A DNA stretch of 64,000 nucleotides from Adiantum capillus-veneris (lineage: Eukaryota; Streptophyta; Polypodiopsida; Polypodiales; Pteridaceae), in contig CM043967.1 of assembly GCA_014529385.2 (NCBI GenBank), positions 3,122,001-3,186,000 of the forward strand, given 5' to 3'. The notes below the pieces were generated by a model, which was not told the origin of the DNA, searched no databases, and saw nothing but the letters and a program-made list of their open reading frames with translations. Shown piece by piece: positions 22,016-32,363 of this stretch (position 1 is the first letter of the stretch; the number at the start of each line of letters is the position of its first letter). The position numbers and the translations under genes were made by a program.

Positions 22016-23171
22016 TCATGCAGTGCATCTTTCTAAAATCACTACTCTCCCTCCTATGTAGAAAGTAAATTTCCCTTTTCCCCTTGCTGCCTTGATCTTT
22101 GGCATCAGCCCTTGCATGTGTGCTACTTGTGCTAGAGTGAGGTCATCACCCAAAAATATCCCAGATTGCTTGAGTGTTGGTCTCTTCTTCAAGAATTCCT
22201 TCCTAGCTTCCAACGTAGGGAAACATATAATGAGTGCTCTTTCCTTGGAACTTCCTTTCTTGTCACTTCCCTTCTTTCCCATTCTCCAAGCACCTGTGTG
22301 TGTGGGTTCAAAAATTCCCAAGCGCTTCAAGAGTTCTTTCACTTCTTCGTCTACTTTTCAAGTGTCTTTGAGACCTGTAACACGCACATGAAGGGCTCTG
22401 GTCTTCCTCTTTTGCTCCTCCTCAATTGTCAAACATAATGATGATAGTGGATGTCGATGTGGCTTCATGCATCTTATCTTTTCCTTTCTTTGCGTCCTCA
22501 ATTCACTTTTCAACTTTATCAACCTTCTCTTGTGTTTTGAATAGGTGCTCCGCCCATGAAGAGGTTGTTCGTGCCTCCTGCTCTTCCTCTTCATGTGGAG
22601 TTTTCACCTGCTCTTTAATGCTTTCAAGGTCCTTTATCATTAAGGGTTGATTTTCTGCCTCCTTTGCAAGGGTATTTTTACAAGCTCCGAGTTCTTCCTT
22701 GAGTGCTTCGATCAATGCATCCTTTTCATTCATTCGTTCTTCCATTTTTAATTTCAAGGATTCAAAAGCAGCGAGTGCATCCTCTAATCTTTTCACATCA
22801 CACATTCCATTACATTCAATTCCACCCTCACTATAGTCTTCATTTCAACCTTAATGATGTGTACATCTCGTCACACTTACCAAGCATCTCTTTGTCCACC
22901 TCTTTCCTCATAATTTTTTGTAAGTCTCCACATTCGCATACATCTCTTTTTCAATGTCACCCCTCAAAAGGCTCAGCTCCGCCTTAATCATCACCTGTAC
23001 CTTCTCATACATTAAGTCATCTTTGACTCTAGAAAGTTTCTCTGCTCTCACAGAACCTAGTGATAGTGTGCTCTCTCGAAACCTCCGCCTAAATGTCGCT
23101 TTCGATTTAGGCGGGGTTTCATAAATAATTTCATCCCCGAGGTTAGTTGACTGGTCCATCCTCAGGCACAT
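22016..23171 (-). pseudogene. LINE A ORF1 (coiled coil plus RRM-like nucleic-acid binding part)
   Basis: 23171-22908 is basic and polar (KSKATFRRRFRESTLSLGS). 22805-22503 is a long charged helix (LEDALAAFESLKLKMEERMN) typical of a trimeric ORF1p coiled coil. 22342-22016 contains ERALIICFPTLEARKEFLKK and SGIFLGDDLTLAQVAHMQGL, a pattern common in plant and animal LINE ORF1 proteins after an RRM-like domain. Frameshifts separate the pieces. Confidence 0.55.
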
Positions 23172-23205
23172 GCCTCAAGATTGTCCCCTCCAGAGGACTG
23201 AGGAT

Positions 23206-23904
23206 TTTTGCTCTCCTACACCTGCACCACCCATGGGATGCTCTACCTTTGCATGGATTAGCTCCAGATAGATACCTGTGGAGAAAACGCTACGGAAATG
23301 ACCATCGCCCATCATGAGGGTCTACTCTTGAGAAAGAGTCTCCAAGCTGCCCGCGGATGCCCCAAACACGCAAGGAAAGCTGCCCCAAAAACACGAGGGA
23401 AGGCTGCTTTAAAAACGCTCATCAATCTCCCCTATAGAGTTGCCTGTCCTAGCCCTAGGGCTACCCAATGAAGGAGCCCCTGAACTACATGCATAAGAGC
23501 TGACCCCCCCACCCCAAAAAAAAAGTAAAAAATTGCATATATAGACCTTATCAAGGTTGCCCGACCCCTCCCTAAGCCCCACAACATGGACAAAATATGT
23601 CAATAAATAGGCCAGCTTGGAAATGGGCCACTAGAGGCCCCTAGGGCTGTACGAAAAAATGCTCTCAAGAGTGTAGGAGACTACATAGCCATGATAGAGC
23701 CAAAACCCGGTCTAGGCATGGCCGACTTGAGAATAAAGCTGCCTCACTCCGGCGGGCACAACCACAAACAGCCCTCACTCCTCTCACATGTTCCTAGGAG
23801 ATATTGGGACTGTCTGGACAAATTCAGAGAGATGCCAAACTCTTAACACTCCCTCTCTGCTCTTGGAAAGGAAGACAGCCCCGTGAGAAATATGCAATTG
23901 TCTT
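23206..23904 (+). other. Continuation of the Ty3 integrase remnant, then unrecognised DNA
   Basis: 23218-23345 repeats 18112-18238 (GGGATGCTCTACCT(T/C)TGCAT, then ACGGAAATGACCATCGCCCA). It is therefore the far side of the duplicated integrase copy interrupted by LINE A. From about 23350 to 23904 I recognise nothing. Confidence 0.6.
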
Positions 23905-24765
23905 GTGAGGGTTTCGCAAATGAGGATATCTACAACAACAAATGGGGTGCGGTGTGCTATTGGCCAGATACGCACATCCTCACACCAGCTTGAGATTGAG
24001 ATTGGCACATATAGAGGAGTTCCGATTGAGACCAGGGTATGTCTTGTATGCCATAGGGAGCCAAAGTCAGAGCTGCATTACATATGCCATTGCTCCACAT
24101 ACTATGAGATTCGCAAGCAGTTCCATTGCTTATTCAGGGAGGGTTTTGGACCACTTTCCAAAGTTATGGGATACCAGGATCAGAGATGCTTGGGTCTGTT
24201 CTTGCTTGAGTTGAGGAGACATAGAGAGTGCTTGTTGAGGCGACCAAAGAGATAGACTCAACAACCGGTTACGAGCTATTTCAGACCAGCCATTACCACT
24301 AGACAGCTAGACAAACAGGTTGTACAGCAAAGTTCGGATCCCACCTGCACTAGAGGCACACTGATTGACCATGCGATGGACCTACGGAGATCGAGGCGTC
24401 CACGATACAGAGGAGGATTCGGATAATTTTGGCGCGCCACGCACGACGCCCAGTCAAGTTCTTGACCATGGAGGACATCGAGGAGATCCGACACCAACCG
24501 ATGTTGGATTTACTATGAGCTGGAGGATTATCCCCTTCTTAGTAGCTTAAGTTTCTTTCACCCCTCATTATTTTGTACCTTGTATTTACTAGAGAGTCTC
24601 TAGTCTTTCCCCCACTTTCACTCTCACTACAACATTTTGTTTAGGATGTTAGTTTTCCTTTGAGCAGACAGACTTTGTATTAGATTCACCAGTTTGTAAC
24701 TTGTTGGTCTCATAGGTCATTTTGGCCTTTTGTAGAAGTTAATATATCATTTCATTTCTCTCTCT
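23905..24765 (+). mobile_element. LINE copy B, 5'-truncated 3' end
   Basis: It encodes VRCAIGQIRTSSHQLEIEIG, CLVCHREPKSELHYICHC and FGPLSKVMGYQDQRCLGLFL up to a TAG at 24255. This is the C-terminal tail of the LINE family, followed by its 3' UTR (TTGGTCTCATAGGTCATTTT) and an ATTTCATTTC tail near 24757. It lacks RT and endonuclease, the usual result of 5' truncation during insertion. Confidence 0.75.
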
Positions 24766-24768
24766 CTC

Positions 24769-24840
<72 letters not shown>
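24761..24840 (+). repeat. (TC)n-(TG)n compound microsatellite
   Basis: A TC run to about 24800 passes into an uninterrupted TG run ending 24840. It directly follows the LINE B tail and precedes an inverted piece of family F LTR. Confidence 0.9.
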
Positions 24841-24841
<1 letters not shown>

Positions 24842-25152
24842 CAGTTCAATTTCTCTTTCAAGAGAAGTAAAGTAACCTTGTGTTTGTGTAAAGTACTAGA
24901 TTTGACCTGAAATCCTTAAACCCTTCCATTGCACCTAACACCCTAGATGCCAAGCAGACAACCAAGAGAGACCACATCACCAAGGCTTAAGAACTCAAGC
25001 AGGAGATACTTCATACAGGCAAGAGGATTAGTTCAAAGGACATGGCCATTCATCTTTTGGCCCAATTGCCCATGGTGTTGGACCAAGAGAAACGGAAGGA
25101 TTTATGGATTTAGCTCAATCTAGTACTTCGCACAAACACAAGGTTCCATTAC
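24841..25152. repeat. Inverted fragments of family F LTR between LINE B and LINE C
   Basis: 24841-24930 (…GTAACCTTGTGTTTGTGTAA…CCTTAAACCCTTCC) is the reverse complement of 40262-40345. 25088-25150 (GGATTTATGG…GTACTTCGCACAAACACAAG) is another copy in the opposite sense. The two arms form an imperfect inverted repeat. Confidence 0.6.
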
Positions 25153-26716
25153 TTCACTTGAGAAATGAAATAAAATTATAGTAAAGTCTTCAAAGGGCCA
25201 AAATGACCTATGAGACCAAAAGGTTACATCCATGTGTGACTCTAGTACAGTGTCAAGGGAACATAAAGATAAAAATAATCGAGGGTACCTAGAGCAATCT
25301 ACATCCTCATCATCATCAACATCCTCATCACATAATACATCAGCTCAAAATATATGGGGAGGGGTACAATCACATGAGGGCTAATGAGGTGCACAGCGGG
25401 GGAAAGAGACAATGGTGATCATCCCATGAGCTCTCTCATGAGTCTCTGCAATACGGCCTCAATGTCCCCCATGGCCACCTCTTCAAGGGGGTGTGCTCAA
25501 TGTCACTCAATGATGCTCCATAGCCTCTGAGGTAGACCTCGTCTACGTGTGAAGATCCTTGCATCCTCGGGTGTCATGAGCGGCCAAGCTGGATGGATCG
25601 ATCAAGAAGAATGCCCCGATGAGGGTGTGACTAGGTAACCTGTGGTGAGCCATCCCGAGTAGTCTCTCTGTAAAAAGTAGTAATCTGGCTATGTATGGAT
25701 CCTCTATGTTAGGTCCTCTACTTCTAAGGGTAGCCTCTTTGAGTCTACGGATCTCCAACAAAGAGACCTAGGCACCTCTGATTATAGTAATCCATGATGC
25801 GGGATAAGGGGCCAAAGCCCTCTCTAAATAAGCAATGAAAATGCCTGCGGATCTCATAGTATGTTGTGCATTGACAAATATAATGCTGCTTTGTCTCTGT
25901 GTCTCTCTAACAAACCTTGCATATTCTCTCCTCTTGAGGTATACCTTTGTATTGACCAGTCTCTATCACCAACTAGTGAGATGAGGTGTGTAGTTGACCA
26001 ATAGTACATCTAATGCCATGAGATAGGTGGGTGTCCATATACTTGGGGCGTGAGATAAACCCATCATCTGTCGTCCGGAGAAGATGGTCTCGATAAAAAT
26101 CCATCTTTGTCCCTCCACTACAATCGGTGGTGTGTTCATCTCAGCTCTGATAATCTCATGTGGCACTGAGGTTTTCACTCGGATCAGCCTGATCTCAGCT
26201 CTGATAATCTCATGTGGCACAGAGGCTTTTACCCGGATCAGCTTGGAGATCATGGATACAAGTGGTCTCTCCATGGATCTCCATCCATCATATGTGCGCC
26301 CTGATCTACTATGATGGTCCAGGCTAGTTCCCCATATCTGCATGCCATAAAGCATGGCGAAAGTGACCAATGCGCCAAATAGCCACAGCTTAGTGCGTAG
26401 CTCCTGAAACTGCACCCGTGAACATATCCTCTCTAGTCCTCTTAATGCTACATATCCCCTCCTCAATCTCGCCTCTGCAACCCCTCTCATAGAAAAAGTA
26501 GGTTCACTACATACAACACCAAGATATGTATAAGAGTTTACATACTCTACTATCTCTTCTCCATACGTAAAAATAGGTGCTGATCTCCTGACCCACTACG
26601 TTGTAGTATTGAATACCATCACCTTGGTTTTGCCAAGGTTGATAGAGAGCCTGCTATCATGTGCATAAGCATTCAATGCATCTAGATGTCTCTGCATGCC
26701 CTCTGGAGAGAACTGA
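25153..26716 (-). mobile_element. LINE copy C, 5'-truncated
   Basis: On the minus strand it begins in the RT thumb (VMVFNT-type, near 26620). It continues GVAEARLRRGYVALRGLERI and KLWLFGALVTFAMLYGMQIW (26490-25966) and decays through the C-terminal part to the 3' UTR at 25153-25260. A 54-bp in-frame direct duplication (RLIRVK(A/T)SVPHEIIRAE) lies at about 26139-26240. A (GA)n run abuts the 5' truncation. Confidence 0.7.
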
Positions 26717-26720
26717 AAAC

Positions 26721-26758
<38 letters not shown>

Positions 26759-27392
26759 TGACACCAAATGTTGGGTCCGAACCACCCTCAAGGACCCCCT
26801 TGCTTTGATGCCAGAGCAAGTACTTGCTTCAGATTACTTGCACAAATACTGATACAATGGTTAAATGCTAAATATTGAATGCTTCATATTGATGTTGATC
26901 TGATGCAAAAACGCTAAGGCTGATCTGGTGGCAAAACGCTGGGTTGACTAATGCAAAAATGCTGGACTGAATTGATGCAAATCTGCAAACGCTAGGGTGT
27001 TGAGGTGCTATGGGCATTGGATGCCCCTGTTGGTACTTGATTCTAATGATCCAAGTGGTGACTCCTTTATGTTGCCAAAAAGTTGGGTCGGGCAACATGC
27101 CCAAAACCCCACGACTTCATAATGTTGGGCTTGTTTACTTAATAATAAATGACTTAAGTGATTGTTCATATCTATACCTAGATGAATCCAAGGTAATCCC
27201 AGATTCACCCTTGAAGGAAAGTGCAAGGTATAGACCCATGTAGTCACCCACAAGACAATATAACCATCAACTCCATCATGCATAGTATTGATTGTTCATA
27301 AGCCTATATGCTTAAGTGACTATAATGTGCAAGTGAGGGTATGTAAATATGACCTGTCTCATCATGCATGTCCTTCTAGAGGCTCAGAAGGT
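26717..27392 (-). mobile_element. Family F LTR, left part (split by element G1)
   Basis: A (GA)n run is followed by GAGATGACACCAAATGTTGG and CCACCCTCAAGGACCCCCTT, blocks that recur in the same order at 40370-40430 and, more diverged, at 41996-42050 in F3. The repeat is interrupted at 27393 by G1 and appears to resume at 40159, ending at 40246 with the LTR terminus TGTCACGTGCAC (minus strand). Confidence 0.5.
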
Positions 27393-27397
27393 GCCAG

Positions 27398-28938
27398 TAA
27401 AACCGGCCCGTAGGGCGGTAGGCGTTGGCTTTAACCCAAGATTCTATACTTTAGACACACACACAGAGCACTTTGCAAAAAGAACCTGCAACGGGAATTA
27501 ACACTTGAATACACACACGGCTCGGAAGCTAGAATGCTCCGAGCAGACGCCGACAACCTGTAGGCCCCAAAATTGGCGCCCCTTTCGGTATTTCTTTATT
27601 CTTTAACAGAGGGAATAAAACCTGTGATCTCCTACGAGCTGCCCCTCATAATCCAAACTGAGAAACTCCTGTTCTGGCCCGATTTCGGGAGCATAACTGT
27701 ACTAGGACGCTTCACAGTTAGTATCCCCACGCACCCCCCACATACAGACACTTTGCAAAACCTGGCGAGAATCTGCAGCACGCTGAATTCTCTGTTTTCT
27801 GCCCCGAAAATGCGCCAGATCACCTCTACAGCGGTCCCCGAACCTCCTGGGGGTATTAGGGCCGAAACCCTAAACTTGCAAAAATACACAGCAGGCTGTA
27901 ATTCCCTGTTTTGGGCTCCGTTTCGCGTGCAGGTTGCATCTGTAGCAAGTCGTCAAGCTCCCGCACCTGTAGGGCTACTTGCCCTTTGAATCAAACGAGA
28001 TTTCTCACGTGAAACCTCTCCGAATTCACCTATACCTGCGGGGGATTAGCCACTAGCTAACCCAGTACCTGTGCAAGAGGCTCTTGCCTCGGCAATCGCG
28101 CATGAACCCACACAACTGTACATCAGTCAAATGAAAATCCCTCTTGTGGGGCATCACATAACTACACGTAAGCGAGAGAGAGAGAGCAGTGTGTAGCGTG
28201 CAGGGCATCACTCCTGGCACCACACTGGACATAGAGGGAAAGGAAGCACTCCATAGCTCTTAACCTGTGGCAGGAAACTCAAAAATGAGCCTCCCAGCTA
28301 CAAATTCAGCACCACTTCTTGATGCATGAGGCAAGTGCACAGGAATGTGCCACTTGGCGCATTCACAAGTATTTTCCCGTTTCGGGTTTGCCGCCTAAAA
28401 ATCTCCCGACTGGGTGCTCAATTGACTTCGCGGCAGAGTTGTAAAATGTTCCCCTAGTCATACGGGAGGTAATGACGCGAACACATTTCACGGCCCAAAA
28501 TAGCAGTTCCCTAAATTTTAGGAAATGATTATGTTGGGCTCCCGTTGGTCATCTGACCATCTATCCTCATTGGGACCGCATCCAAAAGTGCAATGTGGCA
28601 CAAGTGTCGGATACTTTCCGTTGGTAGTCACACCTTGACTTTAGGCCTTTATTGAGTTCACTTCCTAGTATCCACCAACTTGCTAAGTGCGACGGGGGGA
28701 CCTACATGATCTTGCTCTGAGCCTAGACATCCTCTCACTATACGAATTCCAGTGCCGACCACTTCCCGTCTGCGGATGAAACTACCGTTCACATTGGCTA
28801 TACAATGTCCGACCGTTTGCTACTTCAAAAAGAGAATCTCAAAAATGAAACAAAACCCATTGGAAAGAAACCAACAACTAAAGTTAGCAGTTTCCACGTC
28901 CTCGTGACATAGTTAACAGCTGCCACGTCCTCGTGACA
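27398..28938 (-). repeat. G1 3' LTR
   Basis: It begins (minus strand) TGTCACGAGGACGTGGCA after the purine tract at 28939-28955 and ends CGGTTTTA at 27398, where a CA end is expected. It contains AAGAAATACCGAAAGGGGCG next to an AATAAAG poly(A)-type signal (about 27575-27600) and a short (GA)n at 28173-28186. It is the partner of 38573-40153. Confidence 0.85.
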
Positions 28939-28955
28939 TACCCCCCTCTTGAAAT
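28939..28955 (-). promoter_or_regulatory. G1 polypurine tract
   Basis: Minus strand TTTCAAGAGGGGGGTA immediately before the LTR start. N1 (34908-34923) and G2 (55898-55912) carry nearly the same tract. Confidence 0.8.
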
Positions 28956-29109
28956 CGCAAACGTTCTCGATTGCATACCATAAATACATGCCACCGATGA
29001 TGTTGTGCTATGAACACTCTTTTATCATCGCATGTATCCGCAAGAAAGGTCATAACACATAGATACAAATGACTTAATGAGACCTTCATCCTTTTGTCAT
29101 TTCGATCTA

Positions 29110-30336
29110 TTACACTGAATTCATATGTACATTTGATGTACTAGCTCTATCATTACCCCTCCTTTGCACACGTTGGGTTGGGGCATAGGTAGGTTGTAAC
29201 CCAAAGGCTTCAAGGTAAAGCTGCAATACATTTGGTGACTCTGACAGTTCATGCTCTTCCATCCACTTTGCATCCATAGGCGGATAGTTCTTGAACTTCA
29301 CCAAATAGCGTCTTGCAACTTGTCCTTTAACTTTTCTGTCCTTATGTGCCAAAACTTGCTCAGGTACCAGGATCTCATCAAGTTCCTCAACTTCTGACTG
29401 ATCCTCATCTGGCATATCTTCTGGCACATCACCCAAGAAGGGTCTTAGAAGACTCACGTGAAACGCATTATGAATCTTCCATGCATCAGGCAATTTCAGC
29501 CTGTAAGCCACATCGCTGATCTTGTCAAGCACTTGAAAAGGCCCATAGTAACTCATGCTGAGCTTCGGAAACAGCCTTTCCTTGCCCTTCATCTTCTTTA
29601 ACCTTGCCTTTTCGAACCTTAACAAAACCCAATCACCAGGTGATAACAGCAATTCACGACAGTGACGATCAGCAGCCTTTTTCTGTTTTGCCTGAGTCTT
29701 CTCCAAGGCAACTTTGATTTTCTTGTACATTTCATCCATGTTATCAACATATCGATCTGCCTCAAAGATCTTGTCTTTTGTATGCAAAATGGGAGGAACA
29801 TTTTTTCCGCCTTCAACAATCTCAAAAGGTGCTTTGCCAGTAGACGAATGCACCATATTATCGTACGCATACTCAAGCATAGGCAAATATTGTTCCCACT
29901 TGCCCTTATTATCTGACACATAGCATTTCAGCAGATCAAAGAAAGTAGAATTAGCCTCTTCTGACTGTCCATCAGTTTGTGGATGAAACGAAGACGAGAA
30001 CTTGAGCATAGTGCCCATGTTCTCAAACAACCCTCTCCAGAACAAATTGGTCATGCGAGGATCACGATCACTGATAATTGATTGTGGCATACCATGGTAC
30101 TTAAACACATTGTACATGAACAAGCGTGCTATCTGATCAGGTTTTATCTTCTTCCTAACAGGGATAAAATGGGCCTGCTTGCTGAACCTGTAGATAATGG
30201 TCCATATACCATCATTCCTTGTTGGCGTTCTTGGAAGATCAAAGATAAAGTCCATAGCAATGCTTTCCCATGGCTTATCCGGAATCGGCAGTGGTTGTAA
30301 CAACCCTGGTGCCTTTTGCCTGTCAAACTTGACCTT
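29110..30336 (-). pseudogene. G1 integrase catalytic core and chromo-like C-terminus
   Basis: A 397-residue open frame (30303-29110) is preceded in the same frame by KVKFDR after a TAG (30337-30339) that replaces the Gln of the ICQKVK motif. It carries the first Asp in SIAMDFIFDLPRT (residue about 18), the second in SIISDRDPRMT (about 79) and Glu in DGQSEEANSTFF (about 115), the DD35E triad of retroviral-type integrases. A helical linker follows, then YYGPFQVLDKISDVAYRLKL, and a chromo-like tail with [17 protein letters not shown] near residue 335. Such tails direct integration towards heterochromatin in plant chromoviruses. The core itself is open and could have been active until recently. 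Confidence 0.85.
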
Positions 30337-30339
30337 CTA

Positions 30340-31245
30340 GCAAATTATGCATGCTCGCACAAAGCCATCCAGATCTCTCCTCAAGGTAGGCCAATAGAAG
30401 AATGTCTCTACCGCTTTCACTGTCGCATCAATGCCACGATGCCCTACATATGGTGGGACATGACTCTCTTCCATGACCTTATGTCGCAGTGGCCTTGTGA
30501 CACAAAGTCTGCCATGCATCATCATAAAACAATCTCTGAGGAGGTAGTGCTCGTGATGTTGCCCCTCTTGTAACTGTTCAAAGATCCTTGCAAAATCTTC
30601 ATCAGCAGTATACTGTTCCTTCATGTCATCTAGCTCATGATGATAAGGAATTGACACAACTAAAATTTGTGGCTTTCTTGATAACACATCAGCCACAGCA
30701 TTCTTCTTGCCTTCCACATGCATAATCTGGAAGTGGAACATGGAAAGAATGTTTGCCCGTCGCATATGCTTTTCGGATAACTTTGACTGTGTCAAGAAGT
30801 ATCGCAAGGTCTGATGGTCTGTTTGGACAACAAAATCGGCACCTAAGAGGTAGTGCTTCCAGCCAAAAAGCGCATGAATCACGGCCCAGAGCTCTTTCTC
30901 ATAGACTTGCATAGTCCTCTCTGGCCCTTGCAAAATTCCGCTTTCAAAGGCTACTACCAGTCCATCTTGCATTAGCACTGCTCCGATGCTACTGCCACAC
31001 GCGTCACACTGGACCACAAATGACTTCCTGAGATCTGGCACAACAATTACTGGATCTAAAGTCAACTTTTCCTTTAAGAGACTAAAAGCTGAAATCTCTT
31101 TTTGGGTCCATCTGAAAGTGACCTCTTTCTTTTGCAATGCGTGAAGAGGCGATGCTATCTCTGCAAAATTTCTGATAAACCTTCTATAGTAGGAACGGAA
31201 TCCCAAGAAGCTTTGACATCGTGCACAGTCTTCAAGTCTCGCCAT
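30340..31245 (-). pseudogene. G1 RT thumb, RNase H and integrase zinc finger
   Basis: The frame 31245-30337 reads SFLGFRSYYRRFIRNFAEIA (RT connection), QCDACGSSIGAVLMQDG (RNase H first Asp), EKELWAVIHAL and FVVQTDHQTLRYFLTQSKLS (further RNase H acidic residues). It then gives the HHCC finger as PYVGHRGID…FVRACIIC, ending at a TAG for Gln. Upstream, 31379-31250 carries KKSEFFLEEIHFLGHIVS in a different frame. Confidence 0.85.
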
Positions 31246-31379
31246 GTCTTGATAGCTTCGACCTTTGCGGGATCCATTCTAACACCATCCTTTGAGACTA
31301 TGTGGCCAAGAAAGTGGATCTCTTCGAGGAAGAATTCACTTTTCTTAGGATTAACAAGTAACCTGTGACTGTGCAGCTC

Positions 31380-31748
31380 TTAGAACACAATGGTCGAGTG
31401 ACGCCTATGCTCCTCTTCATTCTTCGAATACACTATCATGTCATCAAAGAATGTCCCAACAAACTGTTCATGCGAGCGGAAAATCCGGTCCATCATTCTG
31501 TTGAATGTGGCAAGAGCATTTGTTAGCCCGAACGGCATCACTAGAAGCTCATAAAGACCAAATGTCGTTCTAAACGCAGTCTTGTGCACATCCTCTGGCC
31601 TTATACGAATCTGATGGTACCCACTCTTAAGGTCTATCCTGCTCAAAATTACAACACCCTCTAAACGATAGAGAATATCATTAATTCTAGGAATAGGAAA
31701 CCTAATATTGATGGTATTCTTATTCAACGCACGGTAATCAATACACAT
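31380..31748 (-). pseudogene. G1 reverse transcriptase palm, 5' part deleted
   Basis: The frame opens MCIDYRALNKNTINIRFPIP and continues DLKSGYHQIRIRPEDV, FRTTFGLYELLVMPFGLTNA and FFDDMIVYSK (the YxDD-equivalent FDDM). Compared with G4, about 35 codons between QQKEI (end of 32145-31738) and MCIDYR are missing at about 31748, removing the RT finger. A frameshift near 31380 ends the frame early. Confidence 0.85.
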
Positions 31749-32358
31749 GGCCCATAATCTCTTTTTGTTGCGCCGCGCTAACCCTGTAGGGAGATCTATT
31801 TGGTGGGCTACACCCTGGCACCAAATCTATCCGATGGTCCTCAAATCTCTTTGGCGGCAATTGCAATGGTAATGAATCAGAAAAACAGTCACTAAACTTT
31901 TGCAAAAATGCTGACCTTTCTTTATCTAACACAGATAAATTTGACTGATCACTATCTGAGACATCATGTGCAAAAATCAAGTACACAGAAAGATGATTCT
32001 TTATTACAGAAGTGATAGCAGAAGCAGATACAATAGGGACTGACTCTCCTTTTAGCTTTACATCCAGATGTGAGTTTTGCCCCAATGTTGTACAGTGATC
32101 TTTTTGTTGTAGGCATCCAAGACTCCATGCACTCGGAACATCCACAGGATCCCCAACAAGGCATCACATCCTTCCAACGGCATGATGTAGAACTCTTTTG
32201 TGTCCACATACGACTGGATATGCAGACGCAGCTTTCCAATAATGGGAGTAACACACTCTGAGTGGCCAGGACATGCCAACCCTGCCTCTGCTGTGTACCC
32301 CATCTCTTCAGCTCTGATGCCCACCTTCATAGCTAACTCTGGTGAGATAAAGTTGGCT
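31738..32358 (-). pseudogene. G1 aspartic protease (C-terminal side) and protease-RT linker
   Basis: The reading resumes immediately after the N1 insertion with AKANFISPELAMKVGIRAEE, FYIMPLEGCDALLGI and, after a small shift near 32070, HLDVKLKGESVPIVSASAI and LVPGCSPPNRSPYRVSAAQQ. The catalytic FFDPGA motif lies on the other side of N1 at 36624-36640. Confidence 0.8.
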
Positions 32359-32363
32359 TTGGC

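Larger units (their letters stand above)
18434..23205 (-). mobile_element. LINE copy A (APE-type non-LTR retrotransposon), decayed
   Basis: Read on the minus strand, the order is ORF1 (23171-22016), apurinic-type endonuclease (about 22000-21480), RT (about 20810-19890), Cys-His tail (19490-19158) and a 3' UTR ending in an ATTTCATTTC tail at 18614. This is the order of plant L1-like LINEs. It sits in the second copy of a Ty3 integrase remnant, whose sequence resumes at about 23206. A further short copy of the same 3' end lies at 18434-18608. Confidence 0.75.

Noticed and set aside
29619-29923. Small frames on both strands inside the G1 integrase
   Set aside because: Shadows of the 397-residue integrase frame, without own motifs.
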